Shown piece after piece: positions 1 through 11,900 of a stretch of DNA of 64,000 bases. The stretch is from Centropus unirufus (taxonomy: Eukaryota; Chordata; Aves; Cuculiformes; Centropidae). Each line of letters opens with the position of its first letter. Position 1 is the stretch's first letter. Location: the NCBI GenBank assembly GCA_013397695.1, contig VYZI01000084.1:2164802-2228801 (forward strand). The letters are read 5' to 3'. Made by a program: the position numbers and the translations under genes. The notes below the pieces were generated by a model that was given only the letters and a program-made list of their open reading frames with translations, did not search any database and was not told where the DNA came from.

Positions 1-115
1 CACGGTGTTTAACAATCAGAAGTATTTGCCTGGGGAGCCTCTATCAAAATCTGTCAGACCTAACCCCTGTGTTCCCATGAGAATGCGGTTAGAAAACCAC
101 GTGCGTCAATGTTAC

Positions 116-292
116 CTCGGAAATCTCGCAGATACATAAACCTCCAGAGGAGCTGGTCATTTGAAGCTGTGTAAAGATCACGGCAAACGGCGGAAAGAGA
201 GATGAGTGAACGGACATCCAGAAGTCTGAAAATCCGAAGCTTGAGCTCAAGAGGAAGAACCACTAACCCAAACACATCTGGTAAGTTTAGAG
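116..292 (-). CDS. FBXO7: FBXO7 exon 7: F-box domain
   Basis: Coding exon of 177 nt. Its acceptor follows a pyrimidine tract (ttcttcactctgtag) and its donor is gtaaca. It begins in phase with the previous exon (Q-ALNLPDVFG) and carries the SKP1-binding F-box: LPLELKLRIFRLL, then LSAVCRDLYTASND and LLWRFMYLRDFR. A GTG inside the exon could be mistaken for a start, but the reading frame continues upstream to the acceptor, so this is an internal exon. Confidence 0.95.
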
Positions 293-3200
293 CTACAGAG
301 TGAAGAAAAATAGAAGCATTAGCTAAATGGTGCAGAGCTTATCACTAAAGATCCAAATGAAAAAAAAAAAAGGAACATTATAATAACCTTTCCCTTAAAT
401 CATTTCCCTTTGGTGCCTGAGTTACAGCACTTTTCTCGGAAAGCACCGTGATGTCACTTCTTATAAAACAGGATCTCCTGCAACTCCAAGTACATTCATG
501 GCATGCACAAAAAAGAGCACATGGCACTTTATACCAACCACTATTGGCCACTGTGAGCCTAAGAAACATTCCACATGCCCAACTCTATTTGTAGGCTACA
601 GAACAAAGGAATAGGTGAAGAAAAAGAGACCCGCCCATTTCATAAGCCCGCAAAAAAACACATTAAATAGAGAGCACATGCTTCACATAAAACCTTCCCA
701 CACTGTAATCTAGAGGGAATTCTACTGAATAGCTCTCAGAATACAGAACTGAGACCTTTTATGGCAATACCTATGCAGAAAGTCTGGCTCCCTACTGCTC
801 CACAAACACCAGCTTCGATTACTTCCTACTATCCTTTCCAAGCCCTCAATGACCAGTTACTGAGAAGATCATTCCTGCGGTATGATTTTCTCATCACTAA
901 GTGTGGAAAACAGACACTCCACTCCAGTCTCTTCAAAGCAATCAAAAATTAAAACCAGGAAAATATCATTATATTAACATCTTCTGACATGCAAAGGATT
1001 AATATAATTTCTTTAGAATGTCTAAATTACTTTATGCTTACTCTTTATATACCCATGACTGAACAGCTGTTTTTAAAGCTTTTCCTTCGAGGTTTTAGGT
1101 AGACCCTTCTGCTTCCTCCACCCCCAAAAATAAAGCATGTTCTCTAACCATAAACTTTTTCTCTCACCTTGTCGGGCAGCAGCCAGAAGAGAGTAAACCA
1201 GCTGGTCCTTAAAGAGACGGGACAATTTCTGGAGGTCTTTGTAAACACCTGCAACTTTTTCTATCAAGAGAGGGGAAAAAGCTCAACTTCAGGAGAGTAT
1301 AATGGAAAAATTATACAAAAGCAGAGGAATTATGGTTTTCTTATAAGCAGCTCTGCAGCTAGAGTCTAACAATTATGCAACAAGGAATTCATCAACAAAC
1401 CATAGACCTGTTCCACTGTCAGGCTAGGCTTTCCTTCAGGAAATGCCTTAAAAAGCTAAGCCTTGAAAAGCACCATTAAGAGAAATCACAGAATCACAGA
1501 ATGTTTTGGCTTGGAAGGACCCTTAAACTTCATCCAGTCCCACAACCCTGCCATAAGGCAGGGACAGCTCTCGCCAGACCAGGGAGCTCAAGGCCCCATC
1601 CAACCTGGCCTTGAACATTTCCAGGGAGGGGCCATCCACAACTTCCCTGGGAAACCCATTGTTCAGAAATAAACTGACTGTCAAGCTATCAGAGCTTCCT
1701 TTGTCAGGTTTCACAGCTCAGGTGTACCACACAACCATGTTTGTAAATGCTCACAGTACTCATTTGCCTCACAGGAATGTTTTTCCATGATGTTATTTTA
1801 ACAAGGAGGAGCAAGAAGACTCTATATCAGACACATTTCAGTGCTCAGTTCTTCTAAAGCCTTTTGACTCGACTTGTACAACAGCAACTGGGGCTACCCA
1901 GGGCACAGTGTAGGACACTGAGTCAGCCTCAACTGCCAACAAAGCAGTTCATGTATTCTTCAGAGAACAAAAGGCTAGTCAGGTCTGTGCTCACAGAGAT
2001 CCACGTCCATCTGCCCTTCTCTCTTCCTCTGTCTTAGTTTTCCCTCTAATTTTGGCATTCTGAAGAGAGCTATGTGGTCAGAGTACATGTTTTGTGACAA
2101 AAAGAATATGACAATTACGGTGCCACAACAAGGTCCCAACAGCCCTTGAAGACCTGAAATCCCAAGCAGCAAGAGGGAATAGTCCAGTATCATTGCCCCA
2201 GAGATTCAGTGATATGCTACAGACCTCATAAATAACAGGCGTACGGGCCAAAGGATGACTTTGAAAGGTTCCTTCCTTACACAGTAAATCCAATGAATTC
2301 AAATTGTTTTGAGAGCAAAATATGTGGCTACAGTCTGAATTCCTTTTACCACAGTTATGAATCACCTAAATAGTGGCTACATTTTTATTCTTTTTTTTTT
2401 TGCTATTCTTTCCCATTTGATCCTCTACTGAAGTAGATTCTTAAAAGTTAATGAGGACACACAGTGATTAAGTTTATTACTATGAATTTCATAGCTCAAT
2501 CATACCTGGCTCCTGAAAGGAAACGAATGACGCTGGCAATAGCTGTATTCTCTTAACACCTTTAATCTCTTTGTTGATTTTTAACGTTGCTGCAAATGTA
2601 AGGAAAAAAAAAGTATTTAAAAATTTAAAACACACCGAGAGATGACAAAGGGATCTTTGTCACTGCCTTACCCTTCAGAGGTGTTTTACTTTACTCCCTT
2701 ACCAGATTCCCTCCTGGAAAGTACCCAACTATAGCAAGCAGCTAAACAAAGAAAAAGTTCAGGAAAGTGGAAATAGCAGGGAATAAACAAAGTTCTAAGT
2801 GACAGAAACCGAGCATTGCCTTCAATAGTTCTATCATGTGGAAAGAGACCTAACACAGCCAAGAGGTATGCATCGAGCCACTATTACAGTCCAGTCATCA
2901 AATAAGTGTTAACTAGATTAAAACTTAACAAGCTTATTCTATAAAGACTATACACGTGGCAGATGTAACACTGTCCTAGATCTAAACTTGGTTAAAACAT
3001 TTGATCAAAATGTGAACGTGTTCTGAGAACACATATACGCTTATAGAAATTGGCAAAATCAATTACAGTTTTTACAGAGAAACAAAAATTTTAATCAAAG
3101 GTATCTTGAAATTAGAATTAAGCCCCAATTTAATACTGGTTCTGCATAACTGTGCAGTTGCTCAGATGCTATATAAAGCATGAAAAAGAAAGAAAAAACA

Positions 3201-6200
3201 ATAAAAACTCGAAAAGCCACTAACAGATATAGAAGTTGCTTCAAAAAATTAGACTTCCTTGAATTTTCTGGACTGAATATCTTACACTAAATACAATTTT
3301 TGAGACCGCAGCTAAACTACTGGTGTGCTACAGGAAAGATTATACATTAAATCTAAAGAACACGGTCTGGAAGTTGTTTGTAAATCTTGCAAAGAACATC
3401 AGAGAAGACAAAATGTTGTTTGGAGCAAGTCTACTTCTTTTAATGTTTGGCAAGGCATACTAAAGTTCTTATGAAATGAGACAAGAAACGGATTTCTACG
3501 ACATTGCAACGAAAAGGCCTTCCCTGAGGACTGATCTGTTATGATTAGAGGGAAAGAGTTAACCCAGAAACAGGAAAGGCCAAAATTATTCAGCATCTTA
3601 GCATCTCAGCAACCTGGATGACCAAGGTGGTTCTAAACAGACTGGACAAAAGCACATTTTTCTTGCTTAATAATGGGGACATTCCGCAATGTGCATCCCA
3701 GATAAAAACTTGACAACTTTACCGTTAATAGCAACCAGATCTCCCAAAGGCACACAAGTCAAACCAGCAGAACCTTCTTCACAAAGGGGATGCGTGTACT
3801 GTAGCCTATAAACACCATTCCCTCTCCATTTCTCTGGCATCGACACGGCCTTGGCTGCTGTCCCCTAAAAAGAGAGAGATAAGACCACCACACTTTAGGC
3901 TACGAATGCATAATTATATACTCTTTTCCCCCGAAGACTAACAGCAAATCTAACGAGAAGGTTAGTAATTTTTTTGTCCTGTCCCAGTTTCTGACAGGGA
4001 AGGTTGTTCAAGTGAGCAGACTCACACCTATTTCTTTAAGAAATGCACTTCATTTTGTCATTTCTTCCAGCCTGCTGACAACTCCTACATATACATTAAT
4101 ATACTGCATGAAAACATGGTATTGAACCTTTTCTGTGAATTTAAGAGGTCTGACAGGGCTTGAAGAATCATAGTTTGAAATCCATCCAAAAATCTGAGTG
4201 GACTAACAGTTTCGCCTTTCAATTTCAGTATGAAAAGGCTCAGAAGGAATCCCAGAGGAGGGCTTAACATAATCACTATTACAAGCAGACTCTCTCTCTT
4301 TCCTCTTCAATTTGCATAGCAATCATCTTCCCTACTTCCAAGCCTACTGATTGACATAAAGAAACTTTCTTTCTGGCAGCAAATCTATTCCTCAGATAGT
4401 ATTTCAGGCTATATGAATGCAATTAACTTGGCAGATTTATTAAAATGGTGTTGGTCAACTGGATGCCTAACCTGACCCCTCCACATGCTTAATTGGATCC
4501 CCAGCAAGAAAAAGCATGAGAATTTAAACATCTTCCAAAAGAGCGAATCTTTTTTTCGCATGGTTAGCCATATTAATAAGCATAAAATGCAAAACTGAAA
4601 ATTTAAAGGGAAAAGGTGAATTCGTGCATTGTACAGAGGGGCTGTTGTAGGTGCTCGATTACGAGTTAGATACCTGTACAGGTTAGCAGAACCAAAGCCT
4701 AACTGAATTCAGGTGAAGTTCTTACAGAATTGGAGCAAGCATTTTGTCACACCTTGTTAACCATCAGAGTGGGATACCATTGAGATGGTTCTGATGCTTA
4801 AGGCAGAGCTTCAAAGTGCTATAATCTAAGCACACCTACTCAAGATCCACAGTATAAAGCAGAAACCAGACTTATCAGCTGGGTCCCAGTCAGGCTGAGG
4901 ACTGAAAGAAACATGGGGATAGGCCACTTCTCTCACACCTAAAAGCTGCTCTAGTATTTATTCTTCAGGCTTGCTGGTAAATTAAAGAAGCTGACACTTC
5001 AGCAGACCTTGCTTCTAATTGACCTACACAAAACCAGAAGCAGATCTTTGCATGCGTCCTCTATCACACATTCCCATGACACCCCACCGCTTTTTCATAC
5101 TGACCAAGAAATGTCCTGTTTGGTCACAGACCCACCTGAGGTACGTAGCCTGACTCCATCATGAGAAGATGAACTAGAACGATCAAGGCATCAGTGGCAC
5201 TGGTACACTCAGCAGAAAGGTAGAGCATCTCTAAGGAATGGGGTATTTCACCATCAGCAGCTTCACTGCACAGCATAGGTTCGGAGGGATAGGAGCCTGC
5301 ACCTTCTTCCAGGTCAACATCTTCTGGGACTAATCCAGAAGGAAATTCTAAGCTGGATCCTGCCTTCAAAGGAAAGCAAAAACCTTCATTCAGAAAAGCG
5401 TGCCTCTATGCACCTCAATACTATTTGTCTGCTCAGTCCACTCCTCATAGGCACCGAGTCTACTTTGCTGATTTCTCATGCAAGTTTTACAGATTGGTTG
5501 TATCTCCATGTTCCAGCATCCCAGGTGCAGATAGGCATTAAACTCTGACACTTATAACACAAACCCTTCATAAACAGAACTGTCACTTGATGGCATATAC
5601 TACTTGAAAACAAAATAACATATTAAACCTAATTGGAATTTTTGCAGCACAGGCAAGAATAATTTACTCACTGTAGTACCATCATTTATTTAAATTAGCC
5701 AGCATGCATAGCAAGTAATAAAACTGATAACCCGGACTGCTTAGAAACAGAAAAGGCCTAAATAATTAGGGAAAAAAAAATAATCAGTGGAATATACCTG
5801 CTGACACTTGAAGAGCACTGTCGTTTTTTGTGGTTTGCTTTCGTCTACCAAAACCACACCATACTATTAGGCTAACTGATAAACATTACCCATGGGCATG
5901 TTAAAAAAGTAGGGAACAAAAAGTATAAGCAGATTTACCTAAGGGAAGGGTCAGGAAAAGAAAAAAAAAAAGTCCAAAGGAGTTCCCTCACACCCATGCC
6001 CAGCGGCACAAGATACCCTTATGTCTGTTTGAGTCTGGCATGGCCATCCAGCCACAGAACTTCCCTGCCCTAGTGACAGATTTTCAGACTTCTAGAGCTC
6101 TTCTACAACGACAGCTGCCTAGAAGTTTTCCTGCCATTTTTCTTCATGGTTTCGAAGGAAGCTGTGAGAATCTTTCATCTTGCCTTCAACTATTAAATAT

Positions 6201-8657
6201 CAGATACTTCTGCACAACTTAGTGTGGTCTGACTGACAGACACAGGGAGCCGTGAGCCCACAGCACCATGTAAGAATTATTGCTCCTGATAAACACCAGT
6301 GGGACAAAGTCCAACTACATTTTCTTTCATGACTTACAATTCTTTTTATGTTAAATCTTACTTTTCATACATTAACACAATATTTTAAGAAGATATTACA
6401 TAAAGGTTGTATTAAGGGGCATTTTGTACCTTTCATATTTGAAATTTATTTTTAAAAAAAACCAAAAAACAAAACCCAGAAACAAGTCTACTTGCTTTGA
6501 AAGAATGTTGGAAGACAATTTCCTCCCAGCTTCCCAAGCTCCTGGTAATCAGACAGACAGTGGCACTAGGCCATACCAGCAGTCTCCTCTAGGGAGACCA
6601 TTACCACAGCACCCAGCAATCAGTGGGAGCTGTCACCTGCTTAACTATTGAATATACTATCACATGGGAAACAAACCACTAAGTAAAAGATGTACTTATT
6701 AGCTGCACGACTCACATGAGGTCATACACACGTACGCTTACAAAGAGGTAGGAGCTACCTCAGCAACACCACCTCCATGCACAAGACAGACAGGTCTCAC
6801 TGGATGGCAGGCTGATCCTCACAGAACTGTTCTAAACCATGAGAAAGGAACCACGCACTCATCTTAAGTGGTGTTTCCAAATGGCACTGCCGGTCACATT
6901 TGTTCAGTACCTAGAATCAGCTTCCTCAAGAAGGCAGCATTTAGCAGTACATTTCTTACCTGCCTAACAGCCTTGTGGAAAGTGCACGTTGCAGCAAAAC
7001 ATTAAATCCTGTAAAAATGTCAGACCTGAAACACCTCACGGTCTCCAAAATCGCTTCTGTGTCACAGCTAACATACAACAAAAGGGGACAAATTTCTATT
7101 CAAATAACTGGCTATATAGCAAACAACCACAAGGAGCCAAATGTTCCGAAAAGACTGCCTACTGTATACATATTTTTCTGTATCTATTTTATATATATTA
7201 TACCGTATATTTATATTTCACCTTGTGTTGTCCAGTGCATTTCTCATGTACTTACTCTCTCATCACTCTTCTGAACTTCCACCTGAGTTTTCTCATTGTC
7301 AGAGTACCCATTCTGCCCGTCTTTTGGATTGCTAGCCTGCTTCTTGTTAGGGATCAAGGCGGATGGCTCATGACCATTCTCAAGTAGGGGAGGAGTAGAA
7401 GAAGGAGGTAGGTTGGGTTGTCCACCTGCTTCTTCTATTAATAAGCATATCAAATCACCAGGAACGATCCCATATGAAGCTAATGTCTTCTGATCTTCTG
7501 TGAGAGCATCTTTGCTGTTCAATGTTACTGCAAACTCGGTATCAGAACTGCAAAATAGAGAAAATAAAAAAAGGAAACATAATTGGCTGCACCTGGGTAA
7601 CTGCTCACAGTAGTACAGTTAGAATAATCCATACTACAATAGCATTATGATGTGTGTTTTAGTCCATTAATAATTTGCTGTGTGTTAAAGGAAATGTGAG
7701 TGAAAAAAGGTGAATTTCTTCAATGTTTATCTCCAAGTACATTTTGAGTAGACACAGCTGCATCAGTATAAGGATCTGGAACTGTTGGAGCGGGTGAGGA
7801 GGAGGGCTACAAAGATGATCAGAGGGCTGAAGCACTTCTGCTGTGAGGACAGCCTGAGGGAGTTGGGGCTGTCCAGCCTGGAGAACACTCCACAGACACC
7901 TTATAGTGGCCTTTCACTACCTGCAAAAGGCTACAGGAAAGCTGGGGAAGGACTTTTTACAAAGGCATGGAGTGATGGGATAAGGGGGAATGGCTACAAA
8001 TTGAAGAGGGGAATATTAAGGTATTAAGAAGAAACTCTTCGCAGTGAGGGTGGTGAGGCACAGGTTGTCCAGGGAAGCTGTGGATGGATACCCCTCCCTG
8101 GAGGTGTTCAAGGCCAGACTGGATGGGGCCTAGAGGAGGTGTTCGTGCCCATGGCAGGTGGAACTGGGTGGTCTTTACGGCCCCTTCCAACCCAAATCAT
8201 TCCACGACTCCACGACCCTTCCGAGCCCTTGGAACTCGGATCCCTCTCTGCGCGATTCCGTGATGATCTGTGCGAAGGAGCTGGGCAACAGCCATTCCCA
8301 CCCAACGCACCAAACCTCCAGNNNNNNNNNNNNNNNNNNNNNNNNNNNNNNNNNNNNNNNNNNNNNNNNNNNNNNNNNNNNNNNNNNNNNNNNNNNNNNN
8401 NNNNNNNNNNNNNNNNNNNNNNNNNNNNNNNNNNNNNNNNNNNNNNNNNNNNNNNNNNNNNNNNNNNNNNNNNNNNNNNNNNNNNNNNNNNNNNNNNNNN
8501 NNNNNNNNNNNNNNNNNNNNNNNNNNNNNNNNNNNNNNNNCCCCCAGGCGGGCAGCAGGGCCTGGCGCAACTGCGCGCGCAGCTCTCCCAGCGTTGGCTC
8601 CGCCCCCTCCACCTCCAGCGGCGCCGTCCGCTTCTGCACCCGCACGCGGAGCTTCAT
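116..8657 (-). CDS. FBXO7: FBXO7, F-box only protein 7 (5' part, seven exons; 3' part beyond the left edge)
   Basis: Substrate receptor of an SCF (SKP1-CUL1-F-box) ubiquitin ligase; the human orthologue also acts in PINK1/Parkin mitophagy and binds PI31 and CDK6 (family knowledge). Exons in transcript order: 8541-8657 (start codon 8655-8657; 3' end lost in N gap), 7256-7547, 5136-5363, 3723-3864, 2506-2589, 1168-1260, 116-292. All visible junctions are GT-AG and the phases join without a frameshift. Exons 1-2 encode the ubiquitin-like domain (MKLRVRVQKRT start; later LASYGIVPGDLICLL). The rest of exon 2 is a low-complexity Pro/Asn/Gln-rich linker. Exons 3-6 encode the FP dimerisation domain (YPSEPMLCSE, DALIVLVHLLMMESGY, YKDLQKLSRLFKDQLVY). 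Exon 7 encodes the F-box (LPLELKLRIFRLLDVRSL). The proline-rich C-terminal exons are outside the window. Identity is strong by residue similarity along the whole length. Confidence 0.96.
1484..1672 (-). mobile_element. CR1 retrotransposon 3' fragment (FBXO7 intron 6)
   Basis: Starts with the reverse complement of the CR1 tail (cacagaatcacagaat), followed by the typical CR1 3' text (ggcttggaagga, ccatccaacctggcc, gggaaaccc). Orientation is minus, the same sense as FBXO7. Truncated at its 5' end, as is usual for CR1. It lies between exon 6 and exon 7. Confidence 0.85.
7768..8225 (+). mobile_element. CR1 retrotransposon 3' fragment (FBXO7 intron 1)
   Basis: CR1 text in plus orientation: gagcgggtgaggaggagggct, gggctgtccagcctggag, ggcctagaggaggtgttc, ending near cccttccaacccaaatcatt. 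It lies antisense in intron 1 of FBXO7, about 100 bp left of the N gap. Confidence 0.85.
8322..8540. other. Assembly gap (219 N)
   Basis: Run of N at the 3' edge of FBXO7 exon 1. Long open frames that cross it on both strands are artefacts of translating N. Confidence 0.99.
8541..8657 (-). CDS. FBXO7: FBXO7 exon 1: start codon and first half of the ubiquitin-like domain
   Basis: The 39 codons from ATG at 8655-8657 to Trp-Gly at the gap edge match the N-terminus of vertebrate FBXO7 (LRVR-x-KRT, EPTLGELRAQLRQ). Exon 2 resumes with SDTEFAVTLN, so only a few nucleotides of exon 1 plus its donor should be hidden in the N gap 8322-8540. The gap also hides the start of intron 1. The exon is very GC-rich, which explains the assembly failure. 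Confidence 0.93.
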
Positions 8658-8930
8658 GGCGGCGGCGGACGGGCTCCCCGCGCCCGCTTTTCCCGGCCCG
8701 GAGAGCGGGGCCCCCGCCGGGCGGCGCCGCTGGTGTTGGCCGCGGGGGGGGAAGGGAGCGGGCGCAAGGGCTGCCGGGCGTGGCGTTGTTTTGGTTGGCT
8801 CGGCCCGCCCCGCCCCGCCCCCTGCGCGATCGATGGCTCGGCCTGCCACGCCGCGGCCTGCCCGGCGGCCATCGATGATTGGGCGCTCGGGCCGCGCGCG
8901 GGGAGGGGTGGCTGTTACCGAAAGCGGGAG
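8658..8930 (-). promoter_or_regulatory. GC-rich promoter region of FBXO7
   Basis: Very GC- and CpG-rich stretch directly upstream of the FBXO7 start codon. It holds overlapping GC boxes (8804-8823, repeated cccgcccc) and an inverted CCAAT box (attgg, 8878-8882). An 8-bp inverted repeat, atcgatgg at 8829-8836 and ccatcgat at 8869-8876, brackets a 32-bp GC-rich spacer. No TATA box is visible. The transcription start is not determinable. The promoter role is inferred from composition and position. Confidence 0.7.
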
Positions 8931-8969
8931 GTTTTGACTTAAAACTAAAGCAGAGTTTAGGTCATCCAA

Positions 8970-11900
8970 ATCACTGTATTTGTTGGGCGTCAGGCCCTAT
9001 CTCTCTGATAGCAGGGGTTTTATAGCCATTTTTTCCCAAATGTTTCTTTTTTCCAGGTTTTGTTGGCTTTTTTTGTCCAGCGTGGTCTGTGCTGAGCCAT
9101 GAGCCCTTTCCTCCGATCGCCTCTGCCCGCAGGTTTTCCCTGTCTCAAAGGCAACGCCAGATAGAGGGCTGGAGCCAGTGACACAAGGACTAGCGACTAT
9201 TACAAAAAGTGGAATATTTTCATTAAAAAAAATAAAAATAAGAAAAACCAGTCCTGTTCATCTAAGTAATTGGGTTTTGGGTTTTATTTTTTTGTTTGTT
9301 TGTTTTGCAAGTTAGAATTTGCCTCTCATAGCATGTTTTTGGTTTTTTTTTCAAGCAGCGTTTTTTTTTCCCCGACTCTCTTTTCTTTGAAGATGATAAC
9401 AGTTTGTGTTATGCACGAACAACGTCTCTTTTTCTGTAAGCACCTCTCTTTGGGGTCTTTCCCTGCCTCAAATGCAAGGTCAGGCAGAGAGCTGGCTCCG
9501 AAGCTCCAATTTACCAAGAGTTTTGACTGTTGTGAAGTTCATAATAACATTAAAAATAATGTTAGGAGAGGAATAGAATATGCATAAGATTTCTGGGAGA
9601 ACTTATAGGACTGTAAGTGGGAAATGTATACTCTACCATGCTCCTGTCTCACTGCACGCAACTGATGGAGGAGATCACTCCCTTGTGTTGCCCAGGCCTG
9701 ATAAAGGATGCTTGCTTCCTAAAAATTCCAAGTCTTAGAGAGTTTGTTTGCTGGCGTTTTCAGTATCGCGTGCGCCGGGAGGAGATTCCCCCTCACCATT
9801 CCCAGGGTTGGCATTTTGTGGCCGTGGCTCCCATTCACCTCTGCTACTCTGGTTGCTTTGCTGCTGTTGTTTAGCGGTGGCTTGTTCCTCTCAGTGGTTT
9901 ATCCCTACTGTGCCTGGAAGGGGATAAGCTGCTGGTGGGAGCAATCTCTGCTTTGTCGGGGGGGTCGGATGGCCCCCTTTCCCCTCTTCCCTCCTCCCCA
10001 GTGTAATACTGCTTTAGATATTATTCTAAAACCAATAATGTCGAGTAAAGCACATTGCCCTCCAGCTGTTCAACTCTGCTGGCAAAGTTCATGGGGACAG
10101 GTGTTAGGAGAAGGGCTGGAGGAGGATGCTGTCCCTGAGAAGGTTTAGTTTTATAAAGGAACGTGTTTTTCTGAAGGCAGCCTGCTGAATTGTTGTCTCA
10201 GAGGTAGTGTTTTAACACTTGCTGTCAAATTACCTCAAAAAATATAGTGTCATCAACTTGATTTTACTGATTTTAGTTAACAGTAAAATCCATTGAAAAA
10301 GATTCCTCCCCACACCTTAGTCTCAAAAGTATAGTCAACTTCCTCTAGAAATATATGCTTCTTAAAAATGTTGGGTTGATGGAGGAAAATTTTTAAGTCA
10401 AAATCCAAGTTTTTACTTGAATGGACTACACTCAATTTCAGAGAATGGTGAAGTCAGAGGTAACTTTTGAACGATGTTTATTATCAGATTACCTTGGTTT
10501 TCATAGAATCTCTTGGGCCAGTGTTCCCACTGGCTCCAGGGCAGCTTAGTCTGCTCTCTTTAGGAAACGTGGAGGAGGCCTCCCCAGTATGAAAAATTAT
10601 CATGGCTACAGCTCTGATGCTTCAAATGGAAGCATCGCTTCAGTAGCTTGCACAGGCTGAAGTAATTGTGTGACATAAAATGGCTCAACTTCTCGGAAAT
10701 CATTAGGTAACCAGCTACACCGGTTACAGGTGAGCATTTCTGCTGGCATTCTGCTAATTTTTCCTCTGAATTTTTTGAGTCATGCCACAATTGTGAGGTT
10801 AGGACACATTCTCCACACAGGACTATGTGTTAAACAAGAAACTTCGTTGGTCTTGATGATCTTAAGTCTTTTCCAACCCAAATGATTCTGTGAAACAGTC
10901 ATGATGAAAGGCTAAAACATGTTCCATAGCTTTCAAGTTTGTCTGTAAAAATTCCAAATGACCCAAAACCACCATTGTGGGTTTTTTTCGCCTCATAGTT
11001 CATTCTAAAAGGGTTGTTCCTAGATGAGCATCACTTTTTTCCTCCACTATTTTCATTTTTTCTCAGTCTGACCATATATAACGGCCATATATGAAGCTGA
11101 TCTCAGGCTGGGAAGGGCACCATGTCAAAGTAGTTCAGGAAGAGTGTTTACTCGTGAGCCTGAAGAAATAGTTGTATACAGAAGAATTGTAAATTTCAGC
11201 ATAGTTAACCTTTATCAGAAATGGTGATTTAAAAAAAATAAGTCTATTTCATTAAAATAATATACAGTATTATAACAAAAAAGAGTTCATTATCAGTACC
11301 TCAGAATAGTTGTTAAAAGACAAGGTGGTTTCTCAACTCAAAGTATTTTATTGAGGTTTTCTTCTACCTCATATGGTCAGTAGATTCTACAAGCAACAGA
11401 ACCCAGTCCACCAAGGAAGTAAAACCATAATCCTACTGTTCTTCTCACGATATTTGAAACTTAATATAGCTGTAGTCCTGTTGACCCGCAGTCAACTTCC
11501 CATGGCAGAGGAGAAGTATAAAAAGTAAAGGTCTCTTTGGTTCAGCTACATACCTCATGGAATTTTTTTTTTTCTGAGAGCTAATCATAGTAATAAAGCT
11601 TGAGACAGTGGAACTTTTCCATTATTGTTCTTTCTGTATTTGCCACTACAAAGACTGTATTTTATAACATGGATAAATAAATATGTATGTGTTTGTATTA
11701 AGCCTTATGATACTGTTATTTTGAATGAATGGGGTTACACTGAAACACATAAGAGAGTGGAATGAGGAGAAGGGTAATGAAGGCTGGAGTATTGTCAGGA
11801 GATCTGTGAAAGTCTAAAGTACCATTTTAAGTGCTGGTGAGTGAGGAGGTTCAGATCAAAGCCACTGGAAAGAGCCTTCTAACTTCTTGCAGCTTGATGA

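Noticed and set aside
8812..8830. CTCF-like motif in the FBXO7 promoter (gccccctgcgcg, minus)
   Set aside because: The GGGGGCG core is there, but the flanking C positions of the consensus do not match, and it overlaps a run of GC boxes.
8139..8969. Open frames of 200-267 codons on both strands around 8.1-9.0 kb
   Set aside because: They run through 219 N translated as X and are made of CR1, GC-rich promoter and FBXO7 exon 1 in other frames.
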